From positions 1 through 64,000 of the forward strand of contig NZ_CAJTQC010000010.1 of assembly GCF_910578445.1 (NCBI RefSeq): DNA of 64,000 bases. Direction: 5' to 3'. The position numbers and the translations under genes were made by a program. The notes under the pieces are model-generated. The model worked only from the letters and a program-made list of their open reading frames with translations, had not been told where the DNA came from and did not search any database. Of the stretch, positions 9,558 through 17,962 are shown in pieces (position 1 is the first letter of the stretch; each line of letters starts with the position of its first letter). Source of the stretch: an uncultured Duncaniella sp. (lineage in GTDB: Bacteria; Bacteroidota; Bacteroidia; Bacteroidales; Muribaculaceae).

Positions 9558-12500
9558 ATGCCGAGAATAAAAATCAGTCAAGCCGCCAAAGAGTTCAACG
9601 TCACTATACAGTCGTTAGCTGACCAGTTGAACAAGAAGGGTATCTCAATTGATGCCTCGAATCCTAACACCCGTCTGGATGAGAGTGCCTACGATATCCT
9701 TGTCGAGGCTTTCCAGCCCGACCGCAAGGAGCGCGAGCGCATAGACCGTATCCGTCAGGAAAAAGAAAAGGAAAAGTCTGCTTCAGCTCCGGTTAACACA
9801 CCTGCCTCCCCGGCATCATCTGCGAAAGGCCCTTCCGAAATACAAGGGCCGAAAGTGGTAGGCAAAATAACGCTTGACAAACATAATAATCCAATCCCCA
9901 CACCCCCTGCTGCCACTAAGGCTGCGGAAGCTTCGACAAAACAGCCGGCCACACCTGCGCCGGCCAAAACATCCGTCAAGGAAGACCCCAAACCAGAGGT
10001 GTCAAAACCGGAAGTGAAAGTTGAAACATCCGTCAAACCTGAGATGCCCAAGACAGACGCTCCTAAAGTGGAAATCCCGAAAGCTGAAATGCCTAAATCT
10101 GAAGTGAACCCCCAAGCCCCGAAGGTCGAGGCCCAAAAGCCTGCAGAAGTCGTCAAACCTGCAGAAGCACCCGTCAAGGAAACCCCGGTCGTGAAGGAAA
10201 CTCCTAAAAAGGAGACTACGCCGGAAGCTCCTAAGACAACTCCAAAAACGGAAGTCAAACCTGCACCGAAGCCCGAAGCTCCGAAAGTGCAGCAAAAACC
10301 TGCTCCCGCACCTGCGAAGGAAACAGTTAAGGAAACTCCCAAGGCTGAAGCCGCTCCTGCAAAACAGGAAGATGAAGTGTTCCGTTATCAGTCCGACGCA
10401 CAGGTGGTCGCTCCAAAAGTGGTCGGTCACATCGACCTCTCCGCGCTCAACCAGTCGACCCGTCCTAAAAAGAAATCGAAGGAGGAACGCCGCAACGAGC
10501 GCATGAACAAGAACGGTCAGAACGCCGGCGGAAATGCCTCGCAAGGCGGTGACCGCAAGAAACGTCGCCGCATCGGTGGTAAGGTCGATATCGAAAAGAC
10601 CGTAAATCAAGGCAGCGAAGGTGGTAACGGTAATAACGGCAATAACAACAATAACAAGAACGGTGGAAATAACCACGGCGGCGGAAACAACAACGGCCGT
10701 GGCGGTAACGAGCGTGGCGAACGCGGAGGCCGCAACCGCGAACGCAACAAGCGCCCCGTGCACACCGAAGTCAACGAAGAGGACGTACAGAAGCAGGTAC
10801 GCGAGACCCTTGCACGCCTGACATCCAAGGACAAGGGCCAGAAGAAAGGCGCAAAATGGCGCAAGGAGAAGCGCGAAGCTTTCGCCAACCGCGCACATGA
10901 GGCCGCCGTCGAAGCTGCAGCTGAAAGCAAGGTGCTCAAACTGACAGAATTCGTTACAGCAAACGACCTTGCCGTCATGATGGATGTGCCCATCAACAAT
11001 GTCATCGCAACCTGCATGAATCTCGGCGTAATGGTTTCAATCAACCAGCGTCTTGACGCAGAAACCATCAATATCGTAGCCGAGGAATTCGGCTATCAGA
11101 CAGAATATGTTTCAGCCGAAGTGGTTGAAGCCATTCATCAAGAAGAAGACAACGAGGATGAACTCGTCACCCGTCCGCCGATTGTCACCGTCATGGGTCA
11201 CGTCGACCACGGTAAGACATCGCTTCTCGACTATATCCGCAACGCCAATGTGATCGCAGGCGAGGCCGGAGGTATCACTCAGCACATCGGTGCTTATAAC
11301 GTGAAGCTCTCCGACGGCCGTCACATCACATTCCTCGACACCCCGGGCCACGAGGCATTCACCGCCATGCGTGCCCGAGGAGCGAAAGTGACCGACCTCT
11401 GTATCATCATCGTGGCTGCCGACGACAACGTCATGCCACAGACCGTTGAGGCTATCAACCACGCTTCAGCCGCCGGTGTTCCTATCGTTTTCGCCATCAA
11501 CAAGATTGACAAGCCCGCAGCCAACCCCGACAAGATTAAAGAGGAGCTTGCGCAGATGAACTATCTCGTTGAAGAATGGGGCGGAAAATACCAGTCGCAG
11601 GACATTTCGGCCAAGAAGGGTATAGGCGTTGAAGAACTTATGGAAAAGGTGCTTCTCGAAGCCGAACTCCTTGACCTCAAGGCCAACCCCAACCGTCGCG
11701 CCACAGGCTCTATCATCGAGTCGTCGCTTGACAAGGGACGCGGCTATGTGGCAACAGTGCTCGTGCAGAACGGCACACTCCGCGTAGGCGACACCATCCT
11801 CGCAGGTACTCATTTCGGACGCGTAAAGGCTATGTTCAACGAACGTAACCAGCGTATCACCGAAGCAGGCCCGGCCGAACCGACCCTTATCCTCGGTCTG
11901 AACGGTGCGCCCACCGCAGGCGACACCTTCAATGTGATGGAGACAGAGCAGGAAGCGCGCGAAATCGCAACAAAACGCGAACAGCTTCAGCGCGAACTCG
12001 GCCTGCGCACCTCCAAGCGTACCACCCTCGAAGAAATCGGACGTCGTCGTGCCATCGGCAACTTCCATGAGCTCAACATCATCGTCAAAGGCGACGTGGA
12101 CGGCTCAATCGAAGCTCTTTCCGACTCACTCATCAAGCTATCCACCGAGGAAGTCAAAATCAATGTGCTTCACAAGGCTGTCGGAGCTATTTCCGAAAGC
12201 GATGTGACACTTGCAGCCGCATCCGACGCCATCATCATCGGCTTCCAAGTACGTCCCTCGCAGGCCGCACGCCGTGCCGCCGAACGCGACGGCGTGGAAA
12301 TCCGCCTCTACTCGGTCATCTATCAGGCCATCGAGGAAGTCAAGGACGCGATGGAAGGCATGCTCGCCCCCGAAATCAAAGAAGAAGTCATCGGTACAGC
12401 CGAAGTGCTCCAGACATTCCGCATCTCGAAAGTCGGTACTATCGCAGGCGCTATCGTGCGTGAAGGCCGCATCAAACGTGGCTGCAAAGTGCGTCTCATT

Positions 12501-12677
12501 CGCGACGGCATCGTTCGCTACACCGGCGAGCTCGGTTCGCTCAAGCGCATGAAGGACGATGTCAAGGAAGTCACCTCAGGCTATGACTGCGGTCTTTCAA
12601 TCGCAGGCTACAACGACGTTCAGGAAGGCGACCTCATCGAAGCTTACGAGGAAGTCGAGGTTAAGAAGAGCCTCTAA
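9558..12677 (+). CDS. infB: Translation initiation factor IF-2
   Basis: IF-2 (1039 residues) is the GTPase that places initiator tRNA on the ribosome. An N-terminal IF2_N motif ([17 protein letters not shown]) is followed by a long Pro/Lys/Glu repeat region (about 75-270). A basic, Gly/Asn-rich stretch with RGG-like elements comes next (about 350-400). The GTPase domain shows GHVDHGKT (about 546-553), the DTPGHEAF switch and NKID, and the C domains follow. The low-complexity N-terminal half is long even for Bacteroidetes IF-2. It is third in the rimP operon, with folK 49 nt downstream. Confidence 0.96.
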   Translation: MPRIKISQAAKEFNVTIQSLADQLNKKGISIDASNPNTRLDESAYDILVEAFQPDRKERERIDRIRQEKEKEKSASAPVNTPASPASSAKGPSEIQGPKVVGKITLDKHNNPIPTPPAATKAAEASTKQPATPAPAKTSVKEDPKPEVSKPEVKVETSVKPEMPKTDAPKVEIPKAEMPKSEVNPQAPKVEAQKPAEVVKPAEAPVKETPVVKETPKKETTPEAPKTTPKTEVKPAPKPEAPKVQQKPAPAPAKETVKETPKAEAAPAKQEDEVFRYQSDAQVVAPKVVGHIDLSALNQSTRPKKKSKEERRNERMNKNGQNAGGNASQGGDRKKRRRIGGKVDIEKTVNQGSEGGNGNNGNNNNNKNGGNNHGGGNNNGRGGNERGERGGRNRERNKRPVHTEVNEEDVQKQVRETLARLTSKDKGQKKGAKWRKEKREAFANRAHEAAVEAAAESKVLKLTEFVTANDLAVMMDVPINNVIATCMNLGVMVSINQRLDAETINIVAEEFGYQTEYVSAEVVEAIHQEEDNEDELVTRPPIVTVMGHVDHGKTSLLDYIRNANVIAGEAGGITQHIGAYNVKLSDGRHITFLDTPGHEAFTAMRARGAKVTDLCIIIVAADDNVMPQTVEAINHASAAGVPIVFAINKIDKPAANPDKIKEELAQMNYLVEEWGGKYQSQDISAKKGIGVEELMEKVLLEAELLDLKANPNRRATGSIIESSLDKGRGYVATVLVQNGTLRVGDTILAGTHFGRVKAMFNERNQRITEAGPAEPTLILGLNGAPTAGDTFNVMETEQEAREIATKREQLQRELGLRTSKRTTLEEIGRRRAIGNFHELNIIVKGDVDGSIEALSDSLIKLSTEEVKINVLHKAVGAISESDVTLAAASDAIIIGFQVRPSQAARRAAERDGVEIRLYSVIYQAIEEVKDAMEGMLAPEIKEEVIGTAEVLQTFRISKVGTIAGAIVREGRIKRGCKVRLIRDGIVRYTGELGSLKRMKDDVKEVTSGYDCGLSIAGYNDVQEGDLIEAYEEVEVKKSL

Positions 12678-12726
12678 GACTGCTCGCCCAACCCTATCGG
12701 TCAGCCTGAATTCATTGGCTTGAACA

Positions 12727-13272
12727 ATGACAACTATTGATATTCATTTAAATATCGGCTCAAACAGCGGCCACCGTGAAGCTCTCATAGAGCGTGCGGT
12801 GGCCGCCGTTTCATCTGCCTTCCCCGACGTGGAGATAAAATGCTCCGACATCATCGAGACTGCTCCTTGGGGATTCGAGTCTCCCAATCCGTTCCTCAAC
12901 ATCGGAATGATGCTCCGAACAACAGAAATCCCACATAACATAGCGGACAAGAGCGACATCACGGAAAACAAATCTGCCAGAGAGAGATTTGCCCTTGATG
13001 TGCTCATGGTTATACAGGAAATACAGAGTGGCATAGACCCGTCGCCACACCGCGACGCACAAGGAAGATATATCGACCGCGCCATCGACATCGACCTTAT
13101 TGCCATAAACGACTGGGTCATTGACCACCCGAGCCTGACATTGCCTCACCCACGCATGCACATGCGCGACTTCGTCCTCCGGCCATTGGCACAACTTGAC
13201 CCTACATGGCATCACCCCCTTACAGGCAAAACCGCCTCCCAACATCTATCTGACATTCTCAACTATTTATAA
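12727..13272 (+). CDS. folK: 2-amino-4-hydroxy-6-hydroxymethyldihydropteridine diphosphokinase (HPPK)
   Basis: HPPK (181 residues) transfers pyrophosphate from ATP to the pterin in folate synthesis. Family features are LNIGSNSGHRE near the start, the substrate-loop segment PWGFESPNPFLN, the metal-binding DRAIDIDLI, and the C-terminal LPHPRMHMRDFVLRPL. An insertion of about 20 residues after the PFLNIG strand (IPHNIADKSDITENKSARER) makes it slightly longer than the usual 160 residues. It follows infB closely, so it is probably the last gene of that operon. Confidence 0.9.
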   Translation: MTTIDIHLNIGSNSGHREALIERAVAAVSSAFPDVEIKCSDIIETAPWGFESPNPFLNIGMMLRTTEIPHNIADKSDITENKSARERFALDVLMVIQEIQSGIDPSPHRDAQGRYIDRAIDIDLIAINDWVIDHPSLTLPHPRMHMRDFVLRPLAQLDPTWHHPLTGKTASQHLSDILNYL

Positions 13273-13307
13273 TTTAAAACTTTAATAACAGAATTCTATT
13301 TCGTACT

Positions 13308-13338
13308 TTTGGTACACAAAAAATTTTATATACTTTTG
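13308..13338 (+). promoter_or_regulatory. Strong promoter upstream of the structured leader
   Basis: TTTG (13308-13311), 19 nt, TACTTTTG (13331-13338): a near-perfect Bacteroidetes promoter. It stands 305 nt before the next gene, so it makes either a long leader or a separate small RNA. Confidence 0.75.
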
Positions 13339-13342
13339 TAGT

Positions 13343-13643
13343 GCGATGGCAAGAGAGCCATCGCATATTCATATTGTGAAGCGTTTCGTGCTTTATCCTA
13401 TAACAGAAATTTCGCCAAAATTTTATCCAAAAGGATTAAGCAGTCGGACAACGTTCATGCTTGTCGTATGTCAACTCCCCACTACGGGTATAGATATTCG
13501 ATTAGGCGTGGGAGTGGACTGTTTATTTTTGGATGGGCGTTTGGCGATGCCTCTGTTATGATAAACAGAACATTGTCCTGCGCTTTTTTATCTTTAATAC
13601 AGGTGGTCGGAGGACAGATTACCCTTAAATAATAACTAAGAAC
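13343..13643 (+). other. Structured 5' leader or small RNA (candidate)
   Basis: Directly after the promoter comes a perfect 8-bp hairpin (GCGATGGC-AAGAGA-GCCATCGC, 13343-13364). Further on there is a longer stem (ACTCCCCAC pairing with GTGGGAGT, about 13474-13516). A small hairpin (CTGTT-ATGATA-AACAG) lies near 13560, followed by a T-rich stretch (CTTTTTTATC near 13590). An ORF of 71 codons at 13346-13561 starts inside the first hairpin. I doubt it is translated, since it has no recognisable domain. The AT-rich gene at 13644 follows. Confidence 0.45.
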
Positions 13644-15125
13644 ATGGAAAGAGTGAAAAGTTTTTTATGTGCTTTTATTGTAGTGTTGTGTGTGAGTAAT
13701 GCTGACGGAAGGGAGTATACTTTCCAGTTGAACGAAAGTAATTATAATTTCAATGATACAATAGGATTCGTATTTAAGTTATATCCTGAAACATCAACCG
13801 CAACGCTGATTTCTCCACAGCTATTGCCTGATTTTAAAGGATATTTTAATACACTAAAGGACTCTGTGGATTCTAATAATATGCGTATCCAGACATGGAA
13901 TGCCAAATTTATGGAACTATATCGTCAGAAACTCAAAAATTTGGGAGAGGAAAGCAAAATATATGTTGAAAGTAGAGTTGATTTTGCGGATCGCGCCGGT
14001 ATTCTGCTCGAATCAATCACAGAACTACAGGATTCAATTGATAAATTTAATAATCAGGACTGTTATGATTCGTATGGGGATGTTTTTTTCAATCTACATA
14101 GTGAAATTGATGCAGTTTTTATCCGTCAGGAAGAGATTCTGAGAATGCTTCCTGAATTATATGATGAGATGGGAAGTTATATTATTCCGGAACTGAATGA
14201 CGTTATATTATCAGAGTGTAAAAATCAGGCAAAAATATTTAATGTTGACAAATGGATACCGTATTTCGACAGATTTAATGAAATGTCTGCCGTGTGTCAG
14301 CAATTGATGGAAGTAAATGATACAGCAGGACTTATAAGGGAAAAGGCAATATTGGATGATTTCCGAAGCGAAGTCATGGATTATTTTAGCAATACTGTCG
14401 CAATAGCATATCCTCACGCGAACTGTGACTGGTGGAAGGAATATCTTGAGTTGTCAGATGTGCGTGAGTTCGAAGAAGTGGCTACTTTTAAACATGTGAT
14501 TGCTGTGACAGGTTTAGCCGTGGAACGTACGGCACGAGCCGTGGAGACATTGCCTGCAAGAATTATAGATTACATAGAGGAAAATAATGGTGAATTGACA
14601 ATTCCGGAGAAGACAGGTTATAATGGCTCTTATGAGGTTACAAAATTAAACGGACCTATGTTTGATTCTGAATTAATGGAAAAGACAGATGAAATTTCTA
14701 TAAGGATTCCATCAGGGATTGATTCTATATGTGGGATAGCTTTTCCCGACAATAAAATTACAGAAGTTCATGTTTCAGCATATACACCTCCATTTCTTGA
14801 CGAGAATGCTTTTAGTGAAAAGGTTTATAAAAATGCTATTTTATATGTGCCTGAGATAAAATATCAGGAATATGTATTGTCAGATTGGAGGCGTTTTACA
14901 AATATACATTTCAACTTGAGCTCATCTGTAGATGAAATATCTAATGATAATATTTCAGTCTGGAGTAAAGGAGATACCATCTATATTGAAGGGATTGGCA
15001 TTGTTTCGATATATGACACTCTTGGGAAATTGGTATATAAGGGAGATAGCCGGGAAATTCCAATAGGACAAAAAGGTATTTATATAGTTAAGATTGGTTC
15101 CACAAACTTTAAAATTAAAATATAA
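13644..15125 (+). CDS. Secreted protein with BspA-like leucine-rich-repeat end and sorting-domain-like C terminus
   Basis: The product has 493 residues and I do not recognise the first 300. A signal peptide (VKSFLCAFIVVLCVSNADG) is followed by a helix-rich, acidic region (about 50-300). After that comes a segment like the last repeat of BspA-type LRR_5 proteins (AYTPPFLDENAF, ILYVPEIKYQEYVLSDW). The end resembles a Por secretion tail (VSIYDTLGKLVYKGDS, GIYIVKIG). Codon use is clearly more AT-rich than in all neighbours, which suggests acquisition. It lies alone behind a strong promoter and a structured leader and ends at a good terminator. The likely location is the cell surface or outside; the function is unknown. 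Confidence 0.75.
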   Translation: MERVKSFLCAFIVVLCVSNADGREYTFQLNESNYNFNDTIGFVFKLYPETSTATLISPQLLPDFKGYFNTLKDSVDSNNMRIQTWNAKFMELYRQKLKNLGEESKIYVESRVDFADRAGILLESITELQDSIDKFNNQDCYDSYGDVFFNLHSEIDAVFIRQEEILRMLPELYDEMGSYIIPELNDVILSECKNQAKIFNVDKWIPYFDRFNEMSAVCQQLMEVNDTAGLIREKAILDDFRSEVMDYFSNTVAIAYPHANCDWWKEYLELSDVREFEEVATFKHVIAVTGLAVERTARAVETLPARIIDYIEENNGELTIPEKTGYNGSYEVTKLNGPMFDSELMEKTDEISIRIPSGIDSICGIAFPDNKITEVHVSAYTPPFLDENAFSEKVYKNAILYVPEIKYQEYVLSDWRRFTNIHFNLSSSVDEISNDNISVWSKGDTIYIEGIGIVSIYDTLGKLVYKGDSREIPIGQKGIYIVKIGSTNFKIKI

Positions 15126-15152
15126 CAAGGTGCATAGTCAATAGAAATACAG

Positions 15153-15195
15153 AGGGCAACCACGGTCGGGTTTGACCGGGTTGCCCTTGATTTTA
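15153..15195 (+). terminator. Intrinsic terminator of the BspA-like gene
   Basis: AGGGCAACC (15153-15161) pairs with GGTTGCCCT (15179-15187), with an inner CGGTC/GACCG extension and the downstream T-rich TGATTTTA. Confidence 0.75.
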
Positions 15196-15287
15196 TGAAC
15201 TTAATTCAGGTTTATTTCCTGTTCCTGATGTCAGGATGTTTCTTGATTTCTGAACTTATATGTATTTAGGGTTCTGAGATTCGAGGA

Positions 15288-15581
15288 TTATTTCTTATTT
15301 TTTACTTTTTCGAGCTGACGGTCGAGTGCTTCCAGACAGAGGTCGATAGCCTCTTCAAACGTATCGGCTGTTTTTGTCGCCACCTGATCGGGTTCTTGCG
15401 GAACGACGAGGCTTACTATGGCTTCTTTGTTGAGAGCAGTTTCAGGTTTTACCACGCGGAGAGAGACTTCGGCGCTCATTACATTGGGATAACGGCGGGT
15501 CAGCTTATCTATTTTCTTGTTGATAAAGGAAGTGAGTTTCTCGCTGATGTCGAAGTGGATGGCATTGATTTTAGTTTCCAT
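15288..15581 (-). CDS. hpf: Ribosome hibernation-promoting factor (short HPF/RaiA type)
   Basis: This 97-residue S30AE-family protein binds the 30S subunit in slow growth. The N-terminal fold is visible as METKINAIHFDISEKLTSFI, with the basic KKIDKLTRRYP. It lacks the long C-terminal dimerisation domain, so it is the short form. The start overlaps the 3' end of xerC by 11 nt, and a strong Shine-Dalgarno sequence lies inside xerC, which suggests coupled expression. The xerC-hpf order is common in Bacteroidales. Confidence 0.92.
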   Translation of the reverse strand: METKINAIHFDISEKLTSFINKKIDKLTRRYPNVMSAEVSLRVVKPETALNKEAIVSLVVPQEPDQVATKTADTFEEAIDLCLEALDRQLEKVKNKK

Positions 15582-16512
15582 TTTTTCCTCCTTTTTTTAG
15601 TGCACGCGGGTGTGCGAGTTCATAATTATGTTTAAGTTCACTGTAAGTGACGTGAGTGTAGATCTGTGTCGAGGCGAGAGAGGCATGTCCGAGAAGCTGC
15701 TGCACCGAGCTGATGGGCGCACCGGCGTTGAGCATATCCGTTGCAAACGAATGACGCAGAACGTGAGGACTCAGCCTTGCAGCATGAACGTCGCCATCGG
15801 TCAGAGCCTTGTTCACAACCCTATACACCAGACGGCGATAGAGCGGAGCTCCGTCCGCCTTTACAAGAAGCGGAGCCTGACGGTCATGAAGAGAGATTGA
15901 CGTGTCCGGCGAACTGTCGCGAAGCTGCCGATAAGTGTCGATAGCCTCCATCAGTTCCGGGCCGATAGGGATTATTCTTTCTTTATTACGCTTTCCAAGC
16001 ACCTTTAGTTCACCTTTTCGGGTGTCAGTGTTGACATCCAGAAGGCCGACCAGCTCAGAGCAACGCATGCCGGTTGAATACAGCAGGTCTATAATCAGAC
16101 GGTTGCGCGACGCGGTGAATTCACCGACCGTTTCGGAATCAGAGTCATCAAGGATACGCTCCGTGTCTTCCGGACGGATGTAGACCGGCAAGTCCTTCGG
16201 TATTTTGGCAAGGATAAGTCCTGAAGCGGGATTGGATTCGAGTCCATGACGGGTCATCAGATAGCGGAAGAAAGCCCGCAGCGACGAAGCCTTCCGGCGA
16301 ATCGTTCTCACCGAATTGCCCCCTGAGGCCAGAGCGCCTATCCACAGTCGCAAGTCAGATGTGGTGACATCCATCGGCCTGAGTGACTCAGGACAATTGT
16401 CCGTAGCGAAGACAGCCCAAGCCTTAAGGTCGGCACGGTAAGCGTCGACGGTGAGCTTCGAATAGTTGAGCTCCAATCTTAGATATTCGAGAAATTGCTC
16501 AATCAGGTTCAT
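15571..16512 (-). CDS. xerC: Tyrosine recombinase XerC/XerD
   Basis: This 313-residue site-specific recombinase of the chromosome-dimer-resolution type has a SAM-like N-terminal core-binding domain (1-95). All catalytic residues are present in the C-terminal domain: R150 (TGMRCSEL), K174 (LGKRNKER), H250 and R253 (HVLRHSFA), H276 (LLGHASL) and the nucleophile Y285 (QIYTH). With hpf behind it, the context is housekeeping rather than a mobile element. Whether it is XerC or XerD cannot be settled by eye. Confidence 0.9.
   Translation of the reverse strand: MNLIEQFLEYLRLELNYSKLTVDAYRADLKAWAVFATDNCPESLRPMDVTTSDLRLWIGALASGGNSVRTIRRKASSLRAFFRYLMTRHGLESNPASGLILAKIPKDLPVYIRPEDTERILDDSDSETVGEFTASRNRLIIDLLYSTGMRCSELVGLLDVNTDTRKGELKVLGKRNKERIIPIGPELMEAIDTYRQLRDSSPDTSISLHDRQAPLLVKADGAPLYRRLVYRVVNKALTDGDVHAARLSPHVLRHSFATDMLNAGAPISSVQQLLGHASLASTQIYTHVTYSELKHNYELAHPRALKKGGKNGN
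15587..15592 (-). promoter_or_regulatory. Shine-Dalgarno sequence of hpf
   Basis: On the minus strand AGGAGG stands 5 nt before the hpf ATG, inside the last codons of xerC. Strong SD sequences are unusual in Bacteroidetes, so this one is notable and supports the hpf start at 15581. Confidence 0.7.
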
Positions 16513-16545
16513 GTCTTGCTCGTATTGAGATGTCTTTGTCGTTAG

Positions 16546-16576
16546 CGAAAATAGAAAACTTTTTTGAATAAAACAA
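16546..16576 (-). promoter_or_regulatory. Promoter of xerC-hpf
   Basis: On the minus strand TTG (16576-16574), 20 nt, TATTTTCG (16553-16546). The -7 element has one change from TAnnTTTG. It lies 34 nt before the xerC ATG. Confidence 0.5.
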
Positions 16577-16650
16577 GAAATAGAAGCCCGGAGAGCGAAA
16601 AATAGTTACAAAAATTCAAAAATCTCCTTAATTAAAAATTAAGTTTACAG

Positions 16651-16680
16651 AAAAAGGTCACCGCTACGCGATGACCTTTT
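16651..16680 (-). terminator. Terminator of the susC-susD-tlpA-like operon
   Basis: AAAAAGGTCA (16651-16660) faces TGACCTTTT (16672-16680), giving a 9-bp stem with an 11-nt loop. The T tract on the minus strand follows the last gene of the operon by about 80 nt. Confidence 0.65.
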
Positions 16681-16762
16681 CAGCTTCGAGGCTTTACAGA
16701 GATGAACTTTCAAGAATCATCCTCTGCGAAAGCCCGGTAACGGCTCTTTTATTTTCGATACT

Positions 16763-17935
16763 TTAATTTTGAAAAAGCTCCTTTATTTTTTCTGCAAGTT
16801 CCTCTCCATGCAGATTTTCTGCTACAAGACGGCCTTCAGAATCTACTACATACATTGTCGGGACTGCTGATACCTTATATTTATCAGCTATACTATGGTC
16901 TGTATCACGGATGTTTACCCATTTCAGACCTTCATTTTCGACAGCGTTTATCCACGGTTTTTCTTCCTTGTCGATTGACACACTGATTATCTCAAAGCCT
17001 TTGTCGGCGAAGTCCGCATATATTTTCTTGAGATTGGGAATTTCGCGACGACACGGACCACACCATGAAGCCCAGAAGTCAAGAATGACATATTTCTTAT
17101 CCTTACACAGAGCTGCAAGCCCGGTTTTAGTCCCGTCGATGGTAACAGCTTCAAATTCCGGCATCTTGTCGCCCGGTCGGCCTACGGGATACAGTTCGTC
17201 GTATACGAGACGGCCATAATGACTGTTTTTCGCACTGTCACTAAGACTTTCGTAGAGATCACGCTGCTTGGCCGACAGATAGCTTGTCTGAGAAATCATG
17301 AGCAACGGCCCCCAGAAATCACTCTTGTTCGCATTGACTGATGCTTCGAAAATAGAATCGGCGGCAGCAAACAGATTTTTCTCAGCCTCCCTCATCCGAT
17401 TGAATTCCTCGGACGCATTAATCGAGTCTACCAGACCGGTATTGCCATTTTGCCGAGCCTCATAATATCTGTTCATTAAAGGACGATATGTGGACTGGTG
17501 AGCAGTGAACATCGAATCGAGCATACGGCGACCCGACATTTTCTCATTGTAGGTATCGGTCATAGGAGAACCCAAGACTGCCACCTCACCGAAATCAAAG
17601 CGCATCTTCCCGTCGGAAACTTCTTCTGCCTTAACCACACCATTGATGTTTATATCCCCATTCTCAAGCATAAAGACTTTGCCTCCGTAGTTGTCTTTTA
17701 TATAAAGAGTGACGGCGCGGGGCTCATCTGCCACACCTTTGATTTCAAATTTTCCGTCAGTGACAATTGCCTCGGCAATTGTATCGGGAGCGGTATGGGT
17801 CACGGATGAAATAAGCACCACCGAACTGTCGGGAATTCCGGCTATCTCACCACGGATAGTATACGACGTTTTTTCAGAACTTCCACAGGCTGTCAGCAAC
17901 GACACTGCAAGCCCGGTAATAAATATTTTTTTCAT
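16763..17935 (-). CDS. TlpA-like thioredoxin-fold lipoprotein with N-terminal DUF4369-like domain
   Basis: This 390-residue lipoprotein has signal and lipobox MKKIFITGLAVSLLTAC (Cys17). The N-terminal beta-rich part (YTIRGEIAGIPDSSVVLIS, about 25-120) looks like DUF4369. A helical middle is followed by an AhpC/TSA-thioredoxin domain from about residue 255, with the redox site WCGPC in FWASWCGPCRREIP. It probably reduces or repairs disulfides in the periplasm. It is the last gene behind susC and susD (27 nt after susD). The trio suggests uptake of a peptide, sulfur or metal-containing substrate rather than a plain glycan, but that is inference. Confidence 0.88.
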   Translation of the reverse strand: MKKIFITGLAVSLLTACGSSEKTSYTIRGEIAGIPDSSVVLISSVTHTAPDTIAEAIVTDGKFEIKGVADEPRAVTLYIKDNYGGKVFMLENGDININGVVKAEEVSDGKMRFDFGEVAVLGSPMTDTYNEKMSGRRMLDSMFTAHQSTYRPLMNRYYEARQNGNTGLVDSINASEEFNRMREAEKNLFAAADSIFEASVNANKSDFWGPLLMISQTSYLSAKQRDLYESLSDSAKNSHYGRLVYDELYPVGRPGDKMPEFEAVTIDGTKTGLAALCKDKKYVILDFWASWCGPCRREIPNLKKIYADFADKGFEIISVSIDKEEKPWINAVENEGLKWVNIRDTDHSIADKYKVSAVPTMYVVDSEGRLVAENLHGEELAEKIKELFQN

Positions 17936-17962
17936 TAGATATGACTGAAATATGTAAATTGA

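Noticed and set aside
10002..10898. A 298-codon minus-strand frame opposite infB
   Set aside because: Phe, Arg and Leu-rich translation caused by the Pro/Lys/Glu repeats on the other strand; infB is certain.
13346..13561. A 71-codon frame in the leader before the BspA-like gene
   Set aside because: It starts in the first hairpin a few bases after the expected transcription start, has no domain, and the segment reads better as structured RNA. Kept only as a remark.
15571..16512. xerC as an integrase of a mobile element
   Set aside because: It is in the conserved xerC-hpf arrangement, with no attachment repeats, tRNA end or cargo next to it.
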